NCBI GenBank assembly: GCA_963696545.1
Contig: CAVOKQ010000001.1
Location: 124,001 to 188,000 of the forward strand
Length of the DNA stretch: 64,000 nt
Origin: RPQJ01 sp963696545
GTDB taxonomy: Bacteria > Pseudomonadota > Gammaproteobacteria > Steroidobacterales > Steroidobacteraceae
Reading direction: 5' to 3'
Part shown: one piece after another, positions 1 to 9,762 of the stretch
Layout: the number at the start of each line of letters is the position of its first letter
Numbering within the stretch: the stretch's first letter is position 1
Notes under the pieces: model-generated
What the model was told of the DNA's origin: nothing
Database searches by the model: none
Seen by the model: the letters and a program-made list of their open reading frames with translations, nothing else
Made by a program: the position numbers and the translations under genes

Positions 1-160
1 GCGGTTTTGCGCCGCGATAGGCCTCCACGATCTCGCGCACGACCCGGTCGCCGCCCCGGCGGGGCTTCTGGAAGATCAGCACCGAGCCGACGTGCCGCGG
101 GTTGTCCTGCGTTTCCGTGAGGAAGAACATCAGGTCCAGCATTGGTATCGTCTGGCTCAT
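1..160 (-). CDS. Wax ester synthase/diacylglycerol acyltransferase (WS/DGAT)-like, N-terminus only
   Basis: This is a partial gene that starts at the ATG at 160 and runs off the left edge of the window. The 53 visible residues begin MSQTIPMLDLMFFLTETQ and include the NPRHVGSVLIF stretch, which matches the N-terminal 'LD..FL..ET...MHVG.L..F' signature of bacterial wax ester synthase/DGAT proteins. Those enzymes esterify acyl-CoA to fatty alcohols or diacylglycerol at the membrane. The HHxxxDG active site lies outside the window. A GGGGGAG ribosome-binding sequence precedes the start. The gene lies 27 bp after the diiron protein gene on the same strand, so the two are probably co-transcribed. 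Family assignment rests on a short N-terminus, so it is moderately secure. Confidence 0.6.
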   Translation of the reverse strand, partial: MSQTIPMLDLMFFLTETQDNPRHVGSVLIFQKPRRGGDRVVREIVEAYRGAKP

Positions 161-187
161 GGGCGGCTCCCCCGCTTGTCGGATCGT

Positions 188-1357
<1,170 letters not shown>

Positions 1358-1402
1358 TTCATCTACCTCTGCGGTGTCAGGCGCGGCAAGGGCCGCAGTG
1401 AA

Positions 1403-2536
1403 TCAGTGATTTTCGATGGTCAGCGCGGTATCGGCATAGCAGCAGCAGGCGAGCAGATATCCTTCCTCGCGTTCGCGCTCGGTCAGGCAGTTCGGCTCGC
1501 TCATCACGACTTCGCCGCTGCTCTTTCTCACCTTGCATGCGCCGCAGCCGCCCATCGTGCAGCTGTATGGCAGGTCCAGGCCGGCCTCGAGCCCGGCCTG
1601 CAGGATCGTCTGCCCCGGTTTCGCCGTGACGCGTTTGCCGCTCGCCGCGAACGTGATCTCGGCTGCGTGGTCCGGAATCCGGGTCGCCGCGGCCGACGCG
1701 TACACGAAACGCTCGCTGTGAATGCGATCGCGAACGACGCCAGCGCCTGCGAGCGCCGCGGAAACGCTCTGCATCATCGGTTCCGGGCCGCAGACGAAGT
1801 ACGCCTCCGCGTCGGTGGCTCCGAGCGCGGCAATCGCGTGCGTCCCGTCCAGCGGTCCGGCGAGTCCGGTCCAGCCAGCCTGCGCCGAGTCGAGCGCGTG
1901 GCGGACGAGCAGGCGGGGAGCGAAGCTCGCTTCCATGTCGGCGAGGCGGCGCCGGAAAATGATCTCGTCCTCAGAGCGGTTGCCGCAAAGCAGCACTGCA
2001 CGGCTCCGCGGTTCCTGGCGCAGCAGGGTCTCGGCCAGGCTGATCAGCGGCGTGATGCCGACTCCGCCGGCGATGAACACCACCGTGCGCGCGGCCTCCG
2101 GGTTGGTCGTCAGCGTGAACTGGCCCGAGGGCTCTGCGGTGACGAGCGTGTCGCCGGCCCGCACGTGATCGTGCAGGTAGCGCGACACGGTTCCGTCGGG
2201 CGCGCGCTTCACGGTGATCGCGGTGCGCTGACCCGCGGCGGGGGAGGTCGAGAACGAGTAGCAGCGGCGATGCGTCGCGCCGTCGACGTCGACCAACAGG
2301 GTCAGGTGCTGACCGGCCAGGTAGTTGAGCGGTGCAGCAGGATCGGCCGGTTCGAGCACGAACGTGCGGACCGTCGGTGTCTCAGCAATCACGTCCGTGA
2401 CGCGCAGTTGACGGCGCGCCTGGCGCGGCTGGGGGGTGCCCCAGCGGGCGCTCGGCTGGCGGATCTCGAAAGTCGGGGCCGGTTCGGAGAACCAGCCGCG
2501 GATGAATGCGACAGCCGTGGGCATGGCGGGGGTCAC
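1403..2536 (-). CDS. FNR-type flavin/[2Fe-2S] oxidoreductase (ferredoxin-NAD(P)H reductase, PaaE/Hmp-like)
   Basis: A 377-residue electron-transfer protein. After an N-terminal extension of about 45 residues there is an FAD-binding barrel with the RCYSFSTSP motif, an NAD(P)-binding half with FIAGGVGITP and the CGPEPMM motif, and a C-terminal plant-type [2Fe-2S] ferredoxin domain with the cysteine cluster CTMGGCGAC and a later cysteine. This architecture delivers electrons from NAD(P)H to an oxygenase. It ends 45 bp before the start of the diiron protein gene on the same strand, so it is very likely that protein's electron donor. The start is either the GTG at 2536 or the ATG at 2524. A palindromic TGTATA-N5-TATACA site sits directly upstream. 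Confidence 0.88.
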   Translation of the reverse strand: MTPAMPTAVAFIRGWFSEPAPTFEIRQPSARWGTPQPRQARRQLRVTDVIAETPTVRTFVLEPADPAAPLNYLAGQHLTLLVDVDGATHRRCYSFSTSPAAGQRTAITVKRAPDGTVSRYLHDHVRAGDTLVTAEPSGQFTLTTNPEAARTVVFIAGGVGITPLISLAETLLRQEPRSRAVLLCGNRSEDEIIFRRRLADMEASFAPRLLVRHALDSAQAGWTGLAGPLDGTHAIAALGATDAEAYFVCGPEPMMQSVSAALAGAGVVRDRIHSERFVYASAAATRIPDHAAEITFAASGKRVTAKPGQTILQAGLEAGLDLPYSCTMGGCGACKVRKSSGEVVMSEPNCLTEREREEGYLLACCCYADTALTIENH

Positions 2537-2550
2537 TCGAAAGTAAAGTG

Positions 2551-2567
2551 TGTATAAGCACTATACA
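2551..2567. promoter_or_regulatory. Palindromic operator TGTATA-N5-TATACA, candidate MerR-family site
   Basis: A perfect inverted repeat, TGTATA, five bases, TATACA, lies about 15 bp upstream of the reductase gene start. Read on the minus strand it contains TATAGT, a good -10 hexamer. The same TGTATAGTG string occurs in front of the MerR-family gene at 3456-3463. The position and sharing suggest that the MerR protein controls both units. Regulator identity is inference. Confidence 0.55.
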
Positions 2568-2646
2568 GTTTTCCTTGGCGCGTGCAAGCGCCGTGCTGCC
2601 GATCAGGGCGGCAGGCCTGTGCAGGGGCGGCGATCCGCGCGGCGGA

Positions 2647-3444
2647 CTAGCGGACAGGTGATCCCACGCCGTTCTCGCCCACGCCGGCGAGGAACTGGCG
2701 CAATCGCTTGCGATGCATGGCGCTCAGCAAGCGGCCAATGATAGGGCCGGCCTGCTCGACGACCCGGGACACTTCCTCGGCCGGGGAGCCGGCGTAGGCA
2801 CGCAGTGCGAGACGGGCCTCGCGCTTCACGAGCTGTTCCATCGCGGCGTCATACAGGTCGAATTCAGCGGGGCCCACACCACGGTCGGGGCCGAGTCCGG
2901 CCTCCTTGAACTGGGCCCAGCACTCGAGGATCACCGCGTCGTCCTCGGACAGGGTGCCGCCGTCCCCGCGTCCATGGACCTGCACCAGGCCGGCGTCCAC
3001 CAGTTCACGCAGTTCGTGACGCGGGACGCGGGATGGCACGAAGTCCGACACGGCGACCGTCGCGCTCTGCTGCGCGTGTACCCAGCCGCCGAGAGTCGCG
3101 CGCACCCGCCGCACGAGGTCTTCCTGCTCGGGCGTGAAGCCCTCGTCGGCGGACTCGTCGAGGATGGCGCGGATCGCCTTCAGCGGCAGGAACTGCTTTT
3201 CCTGCAGATCGCGGATCCGGCTCAAACGCTCGAGGTGCTCGGTCGTATAGAGCGCGGTGTTGCGCCCGGTCTTGACTGCACGCGGCAGCAGGCCCTGCTG
3301 CATGTAGAAGTGAATCGTCTCGCGGGGCAGGCCGCTTGCGCGCACGAGGTCGCGCATCCGCAAGCGCGGCTCGACCGTCGCACCGGCGGTCTGGCGGGTA
3401 CGCGTCGTGCCGCCACGACGCCGGGATGGGGCGGGAGTTGGCAT
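2647..3444 (-). CDS. MerR-family transcriptional regulator
   Basis: A DNA-binding regulator of 265 residues from the ATG at 3444 (a GTG at 3456 is also in frame). The winged-helix domain is typical of MerR: RMRDLVRASGLPRETIHFYMQQGLL, followed by a second helix pair around LSRIRDLQEKQFLPLKAIRAIL. The C-terminal 130 residues are not recognisable as a metal-binding loop; there is no cysteine pair, so a small-molecule or acyl effector is more likely than a metal. It lies between the diiron/reductase unit and the enoyl-CoA hydratase. A TATAGTG -10-like element at 3456-3463 is so close to the ATG that the transcript may be nearly leaderless. Confidence 0.82.
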   Translation of the reverse strand: MPTPAPSRRRGGTTRTRQTAGATVEPRLRMRDLVRASGLPRETIHFYMQQGLLPRAVKTGRNTALYTTEHLERLSRIRDLQEKQFLPLKAIRAILDESADEGFTPEQEDLVRRVRATLGGWVHAQQSATVAVSDFVPSRVPRHELRELVDAGLVQVHGRGDGGTLSEDDAVILECWAQFKEAGLGPDRGVGPAEFDLYDAAMEQLVKREARLALRAYAGSPAEEVSRVVEQAGPIIGRLLSAMHRKRLRQFLAGVGENGVGSPVR

Positions 3445-3489
3445 GTGGAGTGACACTATACACTCATCACTGCCGCCCCGTTCGCTGGC

Positions 3490-4269
3490 TCAGCTGCTTT
3501 GCTCCTTGCCGCGCGACATCACGGCCTCGCGCGTCGCCGCAAACCGCGACCGATCCATCCGGGCGGTTGCCGCCTGGCTCAGCCGCCCTTCGAGCGCGAG
3601 CCCCTCGGCCAGTGTCGTGCCGAGGCCGCCCTGGATCGCCCGGCGCACGTCAAGGAGCGTCGCACGGTCGCAGCTGGCGATCTCGGCTGCGAGTTTCTGG
3701 CAATGCGGCAGTAGTTCGGCCGGGGGGAGTATGTCGAGCACGAGTCCCCAGTCCTTCGCCGTCGCAGCGTCGATGAAATTCCCGGTGTAGCTCATGTAGC
3801 GGGCTCGAACCGGTCCGACCAGGCGCGGCAGCAGCTGCGACATGCCCCAGCCGGGCACGATCCCGACGCGGGCGTGGGTGTCGGCGAAGCGGGCGTTCGT
3901 CGATGCGAAAAGCAGGTCGCAGTTGATCGCGAGCTCCATGCCGCCTGTGATTGCGAAGCCGTTTACGGCCGCGATCGTGGGCTTGCCGACATCGCGGATC
4001 GCCCTGTGCATCGGTGCATCGGGCCCGAGCTCCGCGACCGTGAGCGGTGCGGTCTCGAGCTCCTTCAGGTCCACGCCGGCCGTGAACGCTTTCTCCCCGG
4101 TGCCCGTGATGATCACGACGGCCACCGCGTCATCGGCGGCGAATCCGTCCAGCGTGGCCACCAGCCGGCGACGCAGTTCAGCCGACAGCGCGTTCATCTG
4201 CCGGGGGCGATTCAGGGTCACGGTCGCGACGCCGTCGCGGACTTCGGTCAGCAGGATGTCGTCGGTCAT
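3490..4269 (-). CDS. Enoyl-CoA hydratase/isomerase (crotonase family)
   Basis: A 259-residue crotonase-fold protein. The conserved acyl-CoA and oxyanion-hole features are visible: the AFTAGVDLKEL segment near residue 65, NGFAITGGMELAINCDLLFAS near residue 105 and ADTHARVGIVPGWG near residue 130. The second usual glutamate (after ADTHARVG) is replaced by glycine/isoleucine context, so the exact reaction (hydration, isomerisation or hydrolysis) is uncertain. The ATG at 4269 was preferred over an upstream in-frame ATG at 4293 because family members start close to the first strand. It is divergent from the second diiron gene, with a 93 bp gap between starts. Confidence 0.85.
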   Translation of the reverse strand: MTDDILLTEVRDGVATVTLNRPRQMNALSAELRRRLVATLDGFAADDAVAVVIITGTGEKAFTAGVDLKELETAPLTVAELGPDAPMHRAIRDVGKPTIAAVNGFAITGGMELAINCDLLFASTNARFADTHARVGIVPGWGMSQLLPRLVGPVRARYMSYTGNFIDAATAKDWGLVLDILPPAELLPHCQKLAAEIASCDRATLLDVRRAIQGGLGTTLAEGLALEGRLSQAATARMDRSRFAATREAVMSRGKEQSS

Positions 4270-4362
4270 GGGTTCGCCTCTCCGGCTCGACAAGCCCGGC
4301 CGGCGAGGACATGCTTGGCCTCACTGGCCAGGCAGCGATCCTGCGAGCAGGGGGATAGAGAA

Positions 4363-5436
4363 ATGTCGAGCTTGAACCGGTATACGTCGCCTGTCGAGCA
4401 GGCGGAGTGGCACGTGCAGCAGTCGTACGACACAGTGTTCCGCTGGGAATACGACGACGGCCGCGAAAAGTTGCTGAACCTGTACGAGAAGGGCAAGCGT
4501 CAGCAGTGGAACGCTTCGGACCGCATCGACTGGTCGCAGGACCTGGATCCGGAGAACCCTTCCGGACTGCCCGACGAGATGATCTCGCTGTTCGGGTCGG
4601 ACGTCTGGCACAAGATGAACGCGAAAGAGCGCGCGACGCTCCGTCGTCACCTGCAGGCATGGCAGCTGTCGCAGTTCCTGCACGGCGAGCAGGGCGCGCT
4701 GATATGTACGGCGAAGATCGTGCAGCAGGTGCCGAGCATGGACGCCAAGTTCTACGCCGCGACGCAGGTGGTCGACGAGGCCCGGCACGTCGAGGCGTAC
4801 TCGCGGCTGCTGCACGAGAAGTTCGACCTGATCTACCCGATCAATCCGCACCTGAAGAGCCTGCTCGACGACACGCTGCGGGACTCGCGGTGGGACTTCA
4901 CGTATCTCGGCATGCAGGTGCTCATCGAGGGCCTCGCGCTGGCGGCGTTCGGGCTGATCCGCGACTTCGCGCAGAACCCGCTCGCCCGCTCGGTCACCGC
5001 CTACGTGATGCAGGACGAGGCGCGCCACGTGGCATTCGGCCGGATGGCGCTCCGCGACTACTACCCTCACCTCACCGACAAGGAGCGCGACGAGCGCGAG
5101 GAATTCGTGGTCGAGGGCTGCTACCTGATGCGCGACCGTTTCCTCGGTGAGGAGGTCTGGGACACGCTCGGCCTGCCGGCGAAAGAGTGCCGCGAGTGGG
5201 TCGATCGCTCCGAGGTGATGCGCGTCTACCGCGGCTCGCTGTTCAACCGCATCGTGCCGATCATCAAGGACATCGGCCTGTGGGGTCCCCGTGTGCGCAA
5301 GGCCTACGCGGACATGGGAATCCTCGGCTTCGCTGATGTGGACCTCGATGCCCTGTCGGGCCAGGACGAGAAGATCGCCGCGCAGCTGGACGGCCGGATC
5401 TCGCCGGAGGAGGCGCTCGGGCTTAAACTTGGCTGA
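4363..5436 (+). CDS. Ferritin-like diiron oxygenase-type protein, copy 2
   Basis: A 357-residue paralogue of the protein at 188-1357. It keeps both E-X28-DE-x2-H ligand sets: HGEQGAL to VVDEARH, and IEGLALAAF to MQDEARH. The first ~40 residues differ from copy 1, and copy 2 lacks the longer N-terminal lead. The gene stands alone on the plus strand, divergent from the enoyl-CoA hydratase gene. The ATG at 4363 is the first start after a purine-rich GGGGATAGAG leader. Having two diiron proteins served by one nearby reductase suggests either two substrates or a hetero-oligomer. The reaction is not known. Confidence 0.8.
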   Translation: MSSLNRYTSPVEQAEWHVQQSYDTVFRWEYDDGREKLLNLYEKGKRQQWNASDRIDWSQDLDPENPSGLPDEMISLFGSDVWHKMNAKERATLRRHLQAWQLSQFLHGEQGALICTAKIVQQVPSMDAKFYAATQVVDEARHVEAYSRLLHEKFDLIYPINPHLKSLLDDTLRDSRWDFTYLGMQVLIEGLALAAFGLIRDFAQNPLARSVTAYVMQDEARHVAFGRMALRDYYPHLTDKERDEREEFVVEGCYLMRDRFLGEEVWDTLGLPAKECREWVDRSEVMRVYRGSLFNRIVPIIKDIGLWGPRVRKAYADMGILGFADVDLDALSGQDEKIAAQLDGRISPEEALGLKLG

Positions 5437-5468
5437 TCGCGCCGATTCCCGGCGCTGGAGTGTGCTGC

Positions 5469-5921
5469 ATGCGTAACGCCAGGACTTCGTTGCTCTGTGC
5501 CGGTCTGATCGTGGTCGCCTCGGTGTCAGGCGCAGCCTTTGCCCAGAGTGCGCCGGCAACGGCGGACAAGTGGTATTCGGTCGCGCTGTCCGACAACGAG
5601 GAAGCGTTCGTCAACACCAACACGATCAAGGCCGTGGGTTCGCAGATGCAGGTGCGGGTGAAGGAGAACTACCTCGCGCCGCGCGAGTCGGTGAAGAAGG
5701 GCAAGACCTACCAGTCGGCACGCACCGAATACCGCGTGGACTGCGCGAATCGCAAGGTCGCGATGCTCGACACCAAGGCCTACTCCGGGACCGACCTGCA
5801 GGGCGAGATCGTGCAGAAGGCCTCGCGCAACGACAAGAACCTGATCTGGATGGATGCGCCGCGCGCCACGGTGTTCGGCGAGATCCTGGATTACACGTGC
5901 AAGCAGAAGCCTGCGGGCTGA
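5469..5921 (+). CDS. Small secreted protein, surface-adhesin-E-like
   Basis: A 150-residue protein with a cleavable Sec signal (RNARTSLLCAGLIVVASVSGAAFA, cleavage after AFA). The mature part has the pattern WYSVALSDNEEAFVNTNTI, a central strand-rich region and two cysteines (VDCANRK and YTCKQK) that could form a disulphide. This layout is seen in the surface-adhesin protein E type of small periplasmic proteins, whose roles are mostly unknown. It is preceded by the diiron gene with a 32 bp gap on the same strand, so co-transcription is possible. Function is not assigned. Confidence 0.6.
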   Translation: MRNARTSLLCAGLIVVASVSGAAFAQSAPATADKWYSVALSDNEEAFVNTNTIKAVGSQMQVRVKENYLAPRESVKKGKTYQSARTEYRVDCANRKVAMLDTKAYSGTDLQGEIVQKASRNDKNLIWMDAPRATVFGEILDYTCKQKPAG

Positions 5922-5985
5922 CCTGGAACCGCGGACGGCCCTGCAGGACGAAACCAACTCAAGAGCAACAACGGGGAGACTCAAC

Positions 5986-6321
5986 ATGCTGGTAGTCGAA
6001 CGTAAGCGCTTTTTGAACGTAGTGTGCGACGAGTATGGCAATCCGATCGCAGTGAGCGATGCGGATTCCGGCTTGAACGCCGAGACAATTTTTCTTGGTA
6101 GGAACGACCAAATCGAGTGGCAGTCGCTCGATGACCAGGAGTTCAGCGTGGAATTCAAGGAGGGCTTTGGACAGCCGTTTTCCGACTGGGAAAGTCCGAA
6201 AAAGAAAGGCAAGTCGGTTCCTGGCAAGGTCAAGGCGGGCCAGAAGGGAAAGAGGTTCCCCTATACGATACGGATCGAAGGCAAGGTGCCATTCGACCCC
6301 GCGATCATCATCGAGCGGTAG
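5986..6321 (+). CDS. Hypothetical beta-sandwich protein, 111 residues
   Basis: A short cytoplasmic protein with no signal peptide. It starts at the ATG at 5986 after a GGGGAGA ribosome-binding sequence. The sequence alternates hydrophobic and charged residues, with LGRNDQIEWQS in the middle and KVPFDPAIIIER at the end, which resembles a cupredoxin-like strand pattern without copper ligands. Its coding sequence is visibly less GC-rich than its neighbours (for example around 6000-6240). I do not recognise a family. It ends 34 bp before the convergent symporter gene. Confidence 0.55.
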   Translation: MLVVERKRFLNVVCDEYGNPIAVSDADSGLNAETIFLGRNDQIEWQSLDDQEFSVEFKEGFGQPFSDWESPKKKGKSVPGKVKAGQKGKRFPYTIRIEGKVPFDPAIIIER

Positions 6322-6354
6322 CCCGCAGAGAACTGAACTCGCTCCCCGCAGCCC

Positions 6355-7710
6355 TCAGTCCCTGCCGAGGGCTGCGGCGAGTTGCTCGCGGGTGAGCCTC
6401 ACGACCACCGGCGAAAGCGCCAGCAGCGCAACCAGGTTCGGCACCGCCATCAGCGCGTTCAGCGTGTCCGCGATCGTCCACGCCAGATCGAGGTGCGTCA
6501 CGGCGCCCAGGAACGCTGCGATCGTCCACAGCACCCGATACGGCATGATCGTCCACGAACCGGCGAGGTACTGCCAGCAGCGCTCGCCGTAATAGCTCCA
6601 GCCGAGGATCGTCGTGAGCGCGAAGATCGCCAGCGCGACGGCGACCACCTCGTCGCCGATGACGGGCATCGCACTCTGGAACGCGACCTGAGTGAGCTCG
6701 GCCCCGGTCTTGCCGGTGGTCCATGCGCCAGACACCACGATGGCGAGACCGGTCATCGAGCACACGACGATCGTGTCGAAGAACGTACCCATCATGCCGA
6801 TCAGCCCGCTGCGCACCGGACTCGAGGACATGCCGGCAGCCTGCGCGATGCCGGCGGTGCCGAGACCGGCTTCGTTCGAGAATATCCCGCGGGCGACGCC
6901 GTAGCGGATGCCGGCCATCATGGCCGCGCCCGCGAAGCCACCCACGGCTGCGGTCGGCGTGAATGCGTTCGTCACGATGGTCACGAATGCAGCCGGAACG
7001 TCGGCTGCGTGCACGACGAGCACGACGAGGGCCGCAAGGACGTAACCGATTGCCATGAACGGCACGAGCCAGTTGGCGACGGCCGAGATGCGCTTGATGC
7101 CGCCGAGAATCACCGCGCCGGTGAGCACCGCCAGCACGATGCCGGTCACGGACGGCGCAACGCCGAATGATGTCTGCATCGCCGCCGCGATGCTGTTCGA
7201 CTGCACCATGTTGCCGATGCCAAAGCCGGCCACGCCGCCGAACACTGCAAACGCCGTTCCCAGCCATGCCCAGCCCTTGCCGAGGCCGTTCCTGATTGCA
7301 TACATCGGCCCGCCGACGAAGCGGCCCTCCGCGTCCCGCTCCCGGTAATGCACGGCGAGCACGACCTCGGCGTACTTGGTCGCCATGCCGACGAGCGCCG
7401 TCATCCACATCCAGAACACCGCGCCGGGGCCGCCGAGCGCGATTGCGGTGGCCACGCCCGCGATGTTGCCGACGCCGATCGTCGCCGCGAGGCAGGTCAT
7501 CAGCGCCGCGAACGGACTGACTTCCCCAGGGTGATCGGGATCGACGTCGCGCCCGCGCCAGACGAGCCGCAGCCCGGCGCCGATCTTCCGCACCGGCATG
7601 CCGCCGAGCAGGATCTGCAGGTACAGGCCAGTGCCCAGGATCAGCACGATAAGCGCCGGTCCCCAGACAAACGAGTTGAGCGAGTTCATCCACAGGTGGA
7701 AGGTCTGCAT
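6355..7710 (-). CDS. Sodium:alanine (amino acid) symporter, AGCS family
   Basis: A 451-residue inner-membrane transporter of the AGCS family, which couples Na+ or H+ influx to uptake of alanine or glycine. About 10-11 hydrophobic segments are visible. Family signatures include FAALMTCLAATIGVGNIAGVATAIALGGPGAVFWMW near residue 65, the GGPMYAIRNGLGKGW loop near residue 145, and RGIFSNEAGLGTAGIAQAA near residue 265. Its length equals that of typical members. It stands alone on the minus strand, convergent with the gene at 5986 and divergent from the CDF transporter. Confidence 0.9.
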   Translation of the reverse strand: MQTFHLWMNSLNSFVWGPALIVLILGTGLYLQILLGGMPVRKIGAGLRLVWRGRDVDPDHPGEVSPFAALMTCLAATIGVGNIAGVATAIALGGPGAVFWMWMTALVGMATKYAEVVLAVHYRERDAEGRFVGGPMYAIRNGLGKGWAWLGTAFAVFGGVAGFGIGNMVQSNSIAAAMQTSFGVAPSVTGIVLAVLTGAVILGGIKRISAVANWLVPFMAIGYVLAALVVLVVHAADVPAAFVTIVTNAFTPTAAVGGFAGAAMMAGIRYGVARGIFSNEAGLGTAGIAQAAGMSSSPVRSGLIGMMGTFFDTIVVCSMTGLAIVVSGAWTTGKTGAELTQVAFQSAMPVIGDEVVAVALAIFALTTILGWSYYGERCWQYLAGSWTIMPYRVLWTIAAFLGAVTHLDLAWTIADTLNALMAVPNLVALLALSPVVVRLTREQLAAALGRD

Positions 7711-7869
7711 CGACGGTCCTCGCCCCCCGGTGGAGCCTGTATTGGAATCGTACGGTCCGGGCCGGGCGCTACGTTACTGAATGGCCCGACCGGCCGCCAG
7801 CGAATTGATCTCGGCGATCCACGACGACTCGCCGGCACGGCCTGCGGTAACGTAGGCGTCCGAGGCTCA

Positions 7870-8799
7870 ATGAAGACCCCATCGCTCACCCGTTTCGCCT
7901 GGCTCTCGATCGCGGCGGCCCTCGCCACGATGGCGCTGAAGACCGTTGCCTGGAAGCTGACCGGGTCCGTCGGCCTGCTGTCCGACGCTATGGAATCGCT
8001 GGTCAACCTCGCCGGTGCGGTGATGGCACTCGCGATGCTGAGCGTGGCCGCGCGCCCGCCCGACGAGGATCACGCCTACGGCCACGGCAAGGCCGAGTAT
8101 TTCTCGGCTGGCTTCGAGGGCGCGCTGATCGTCGTCGCCGCGATCAGCATCGCCGTCGCGGCCATCGACCGCCTGCTCCATCCTCGGCCGATAGAACAGA
8201 TCGGGGTAGGCCTCGCCGTGTCGGTCGTGGCGTCGCTGGTGAATCTCGGTGTGGCGCTCGTGTTGCTGAAGGCGGCGCGTGCACACCGCTCCGCGACTTT
8301 GCAGTCGAACGCGCATCACTTGCTGACCGACGTCTGGACGTCCGCCGGCGTGGTAGTCGCCGTAGGTGCCGTGGCACTCACGGGTTGGCAGCGCCTGGAC
8401 CCGATCATTGCACTGGTGGTGGCCGCCAACATCGTGTTCACCGGCGGACGCATCGTGATGAACTCTGTGGCCGGCTTGATGGATGCCGCATTGCCAGCCG
8501 CTGAAATCGCGATCGTCAGGCAGCTGCTGGATCGACATGCGGCGGAAGGGATCGAATACCATGCGCTTCGGACGCGGCAGTCCGGCGCACTCCGTTTCGT
8601 GTCCGTACACATCCTCGTGCCGCCTGAGTGGACCGTGCAGCACGGGCACGAGCTGCTGGAGCGCATCGAAGGCGAGATCCGCCGCGCGTTGCCACCAGTC
8701 ACCGTCTTCACGCACCTGGAGCCGATCGGCGACCCGGCCGCGATGGACGACCAGGACCTGCACCGCGACGAAGCGCCGGCGGCCGGCAAGCGCAAATGA
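7870..8799 (+). CDS. Cation diffusion facilitator (CDF) metal exporter
   Basis: A 309-residue inner-membrane metal/H+ antiporter. The N-terminal segment has the CDF signature GSVGLLSDAMESLVNLAG, the HAYGHGKAEYFSAGFEG motif follows, and a second metal-site helix contains SNAHHLLTDVWTS. A C-terminal cytoplasmic ferredoxin-like domain follows from about residue 205. The site pattern SDAxE/HHxxTD (Asp and His) fits Zn, Co or Ni export and does not by itself decide the metal. The ATG at 7870 was chosen because upstream in-frame extension is antisense to the symporter. It is 33 bp ahead of the dehalogenase-like gene. Confidence 0.87.
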   Translation: MKTPSLTRFAWLSIAAALATMALKTVAWKLTGSVGLLSDAMESLVNLAGAVMALAMLSVAARPPDEDHAYGHGKAEYFSAGFEGALIVVAAISIAVAAIDRLLHPRPIEQIGVGLAVSVVASLVNLGVALVLLKAARAHRSATLQSNAHHLLTDVWTSAGVVVAVGAVALTGWQRLDPIIALVVAANIVFTGGRIVMNSVAGLMDAALPAAEIAIVRQLLDRHAAEGIEYHALRTRQSGALRFVSVHILVPPEWTVQHGHELLERIEGEIRRALPPVTVFTHLEPIGDPAAMDDQDLHRDEAPAAGKRK

Positions 8800-8832
8800 T
8801 TGAGTGAGCCACACCAAGCCTAGGAGCGGACC

Positions 8833-9744
8833 ATGCCCGCCAGGATCGAAGCACTGCGCACGCCCGACGACCGGTTCGAGAACCTTCCCGGATTCCCGTT
8901 CTCACCGCACTACGTCGAGGACCTCGCGGGTTACGAAGGACTTCGCGTCCATTATCTGGACGAGCGCCCGGCCACAGCGAGTGGCCGGACCGTGCTATGC
9001 CTGCACGGCCAGCCCACGTGGTGCTACCTGTATCGCAAGATGATCCCCGTGTTCACTGCGGCGGGACATCGCGTCGTGGCGCCCGACCTGCTCGGCTTCG
9101 GACGCTCCGACAAACCGGTGGACGACGCCGTCTACACATTCATGTTCCACCGCACGATGCTGCTGCGTTTCATCGAGCGCCTGCAGCTGGAGCGGGTGAC
9201 GCTCGTCGTGCAGGACTGGGGCGGACTGCTCGGCCTGACGCTGCCGATGGAGTATCCGGACAGAATCGACCGGCTCATCGTCATGAACACCGGGATCGGC
9301 ATCGGCCGCTCGCCGGGCCCGGGATTCGACGCCTGGAAGGCGTTCGTCGCCGCGAAACCCGACTTCGACATCGCCGCGATGATGAAACGTTCGGTGCAGG
9401 GCCTGACTGACGCCGAGGCCGCAGCGTACGACGCACCCTATCCGGATCGCCGCTACCGGGCAGGCGCCCGTCGCTTCCCGGCCCTGGTGCCGGTGTCGCC
9501 GGACATGGAAGGCGTGGACGTCTCGGTGCGGGCCGCGCAGTTTTTCCGGGAGCGCTGGAACGGGTCGACCTTCATGGCCATAGGCATGCAGGATCCGGTG
9601 CTCGGGCCGCCCGTGATGCATGCTCTCGCGAAGACGATCCGTGGATGCCCGGCGCCGCTGGAACTCGCCGAGGCGGGTCACTTCGTCCAGGAGCACGGCC
9701 AGGTGATCGCCGTGCAGGCACTTGCCGCGTTCGGCGACACCTGA
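8833..9744 (+). CDS. Haloalkane dehalogenase-like alpha/beta hydrolase
   Basis: A 303-residue alpha/beta-hydrolase. The nucleophile elbow reads VVQDWGGLLG, so the nucleophile is aspartate and is followed by the tryptophan used in halide binding; HGQPTWCYLYRKM supplies the oxyanion region. The catalytic histidine is in AGHFVQEHG near the C-terminus, and GMQDPVLGPP carries the usual acid region. These are the features of haloalkane dehalogenases of the DhlA/DhmA type, which hydrolyse carbon-halogen bonds. The natural substrate is unknown. It starts after a TAGGAGCGGACC leader and follows the CDF gene. Confidence 0.85.
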   Translation: MPARIEALRTPDDRFENLPGFPFSPHYVEDLAGYEGLRVHYLDERPATASGRTVLCLHGQPTWCYLYRKMIPVFTAAGHRVVAPDLLGFGRSDKPVDDAVYTFMFHRTMLLRFIERLQLERVTLVVQDWGGLLGLTLPMEYPDRIDRLIVMNTGIGIGRSPGPGFDAWKAFVAAKPDFDIAAMMKRSVQGLTDAEAAAYDAPYPDRRYRAGARRFPALVPVSPDMEGVDVSVRAAQFFRERWNGSTFMAIGMQDPVLGPPVMHALAKTIRGCPAPLELAEAGHFVQEHGQVIAVQALAAFGDT

Positions 9745-9762
9745 CCGGAGGCGCGGTCAGAA
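9742..9762. terminator. Hairpin between convergent genes
   Basis: CTGACCG and CGGTCAG flank a six-base loop immediately after the hydrolase stop codon and before the stop of the convergent FTR1 fusion gene. There is no T tract, so it is at best a weak bidirectional stop. Confidence 0.35.
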
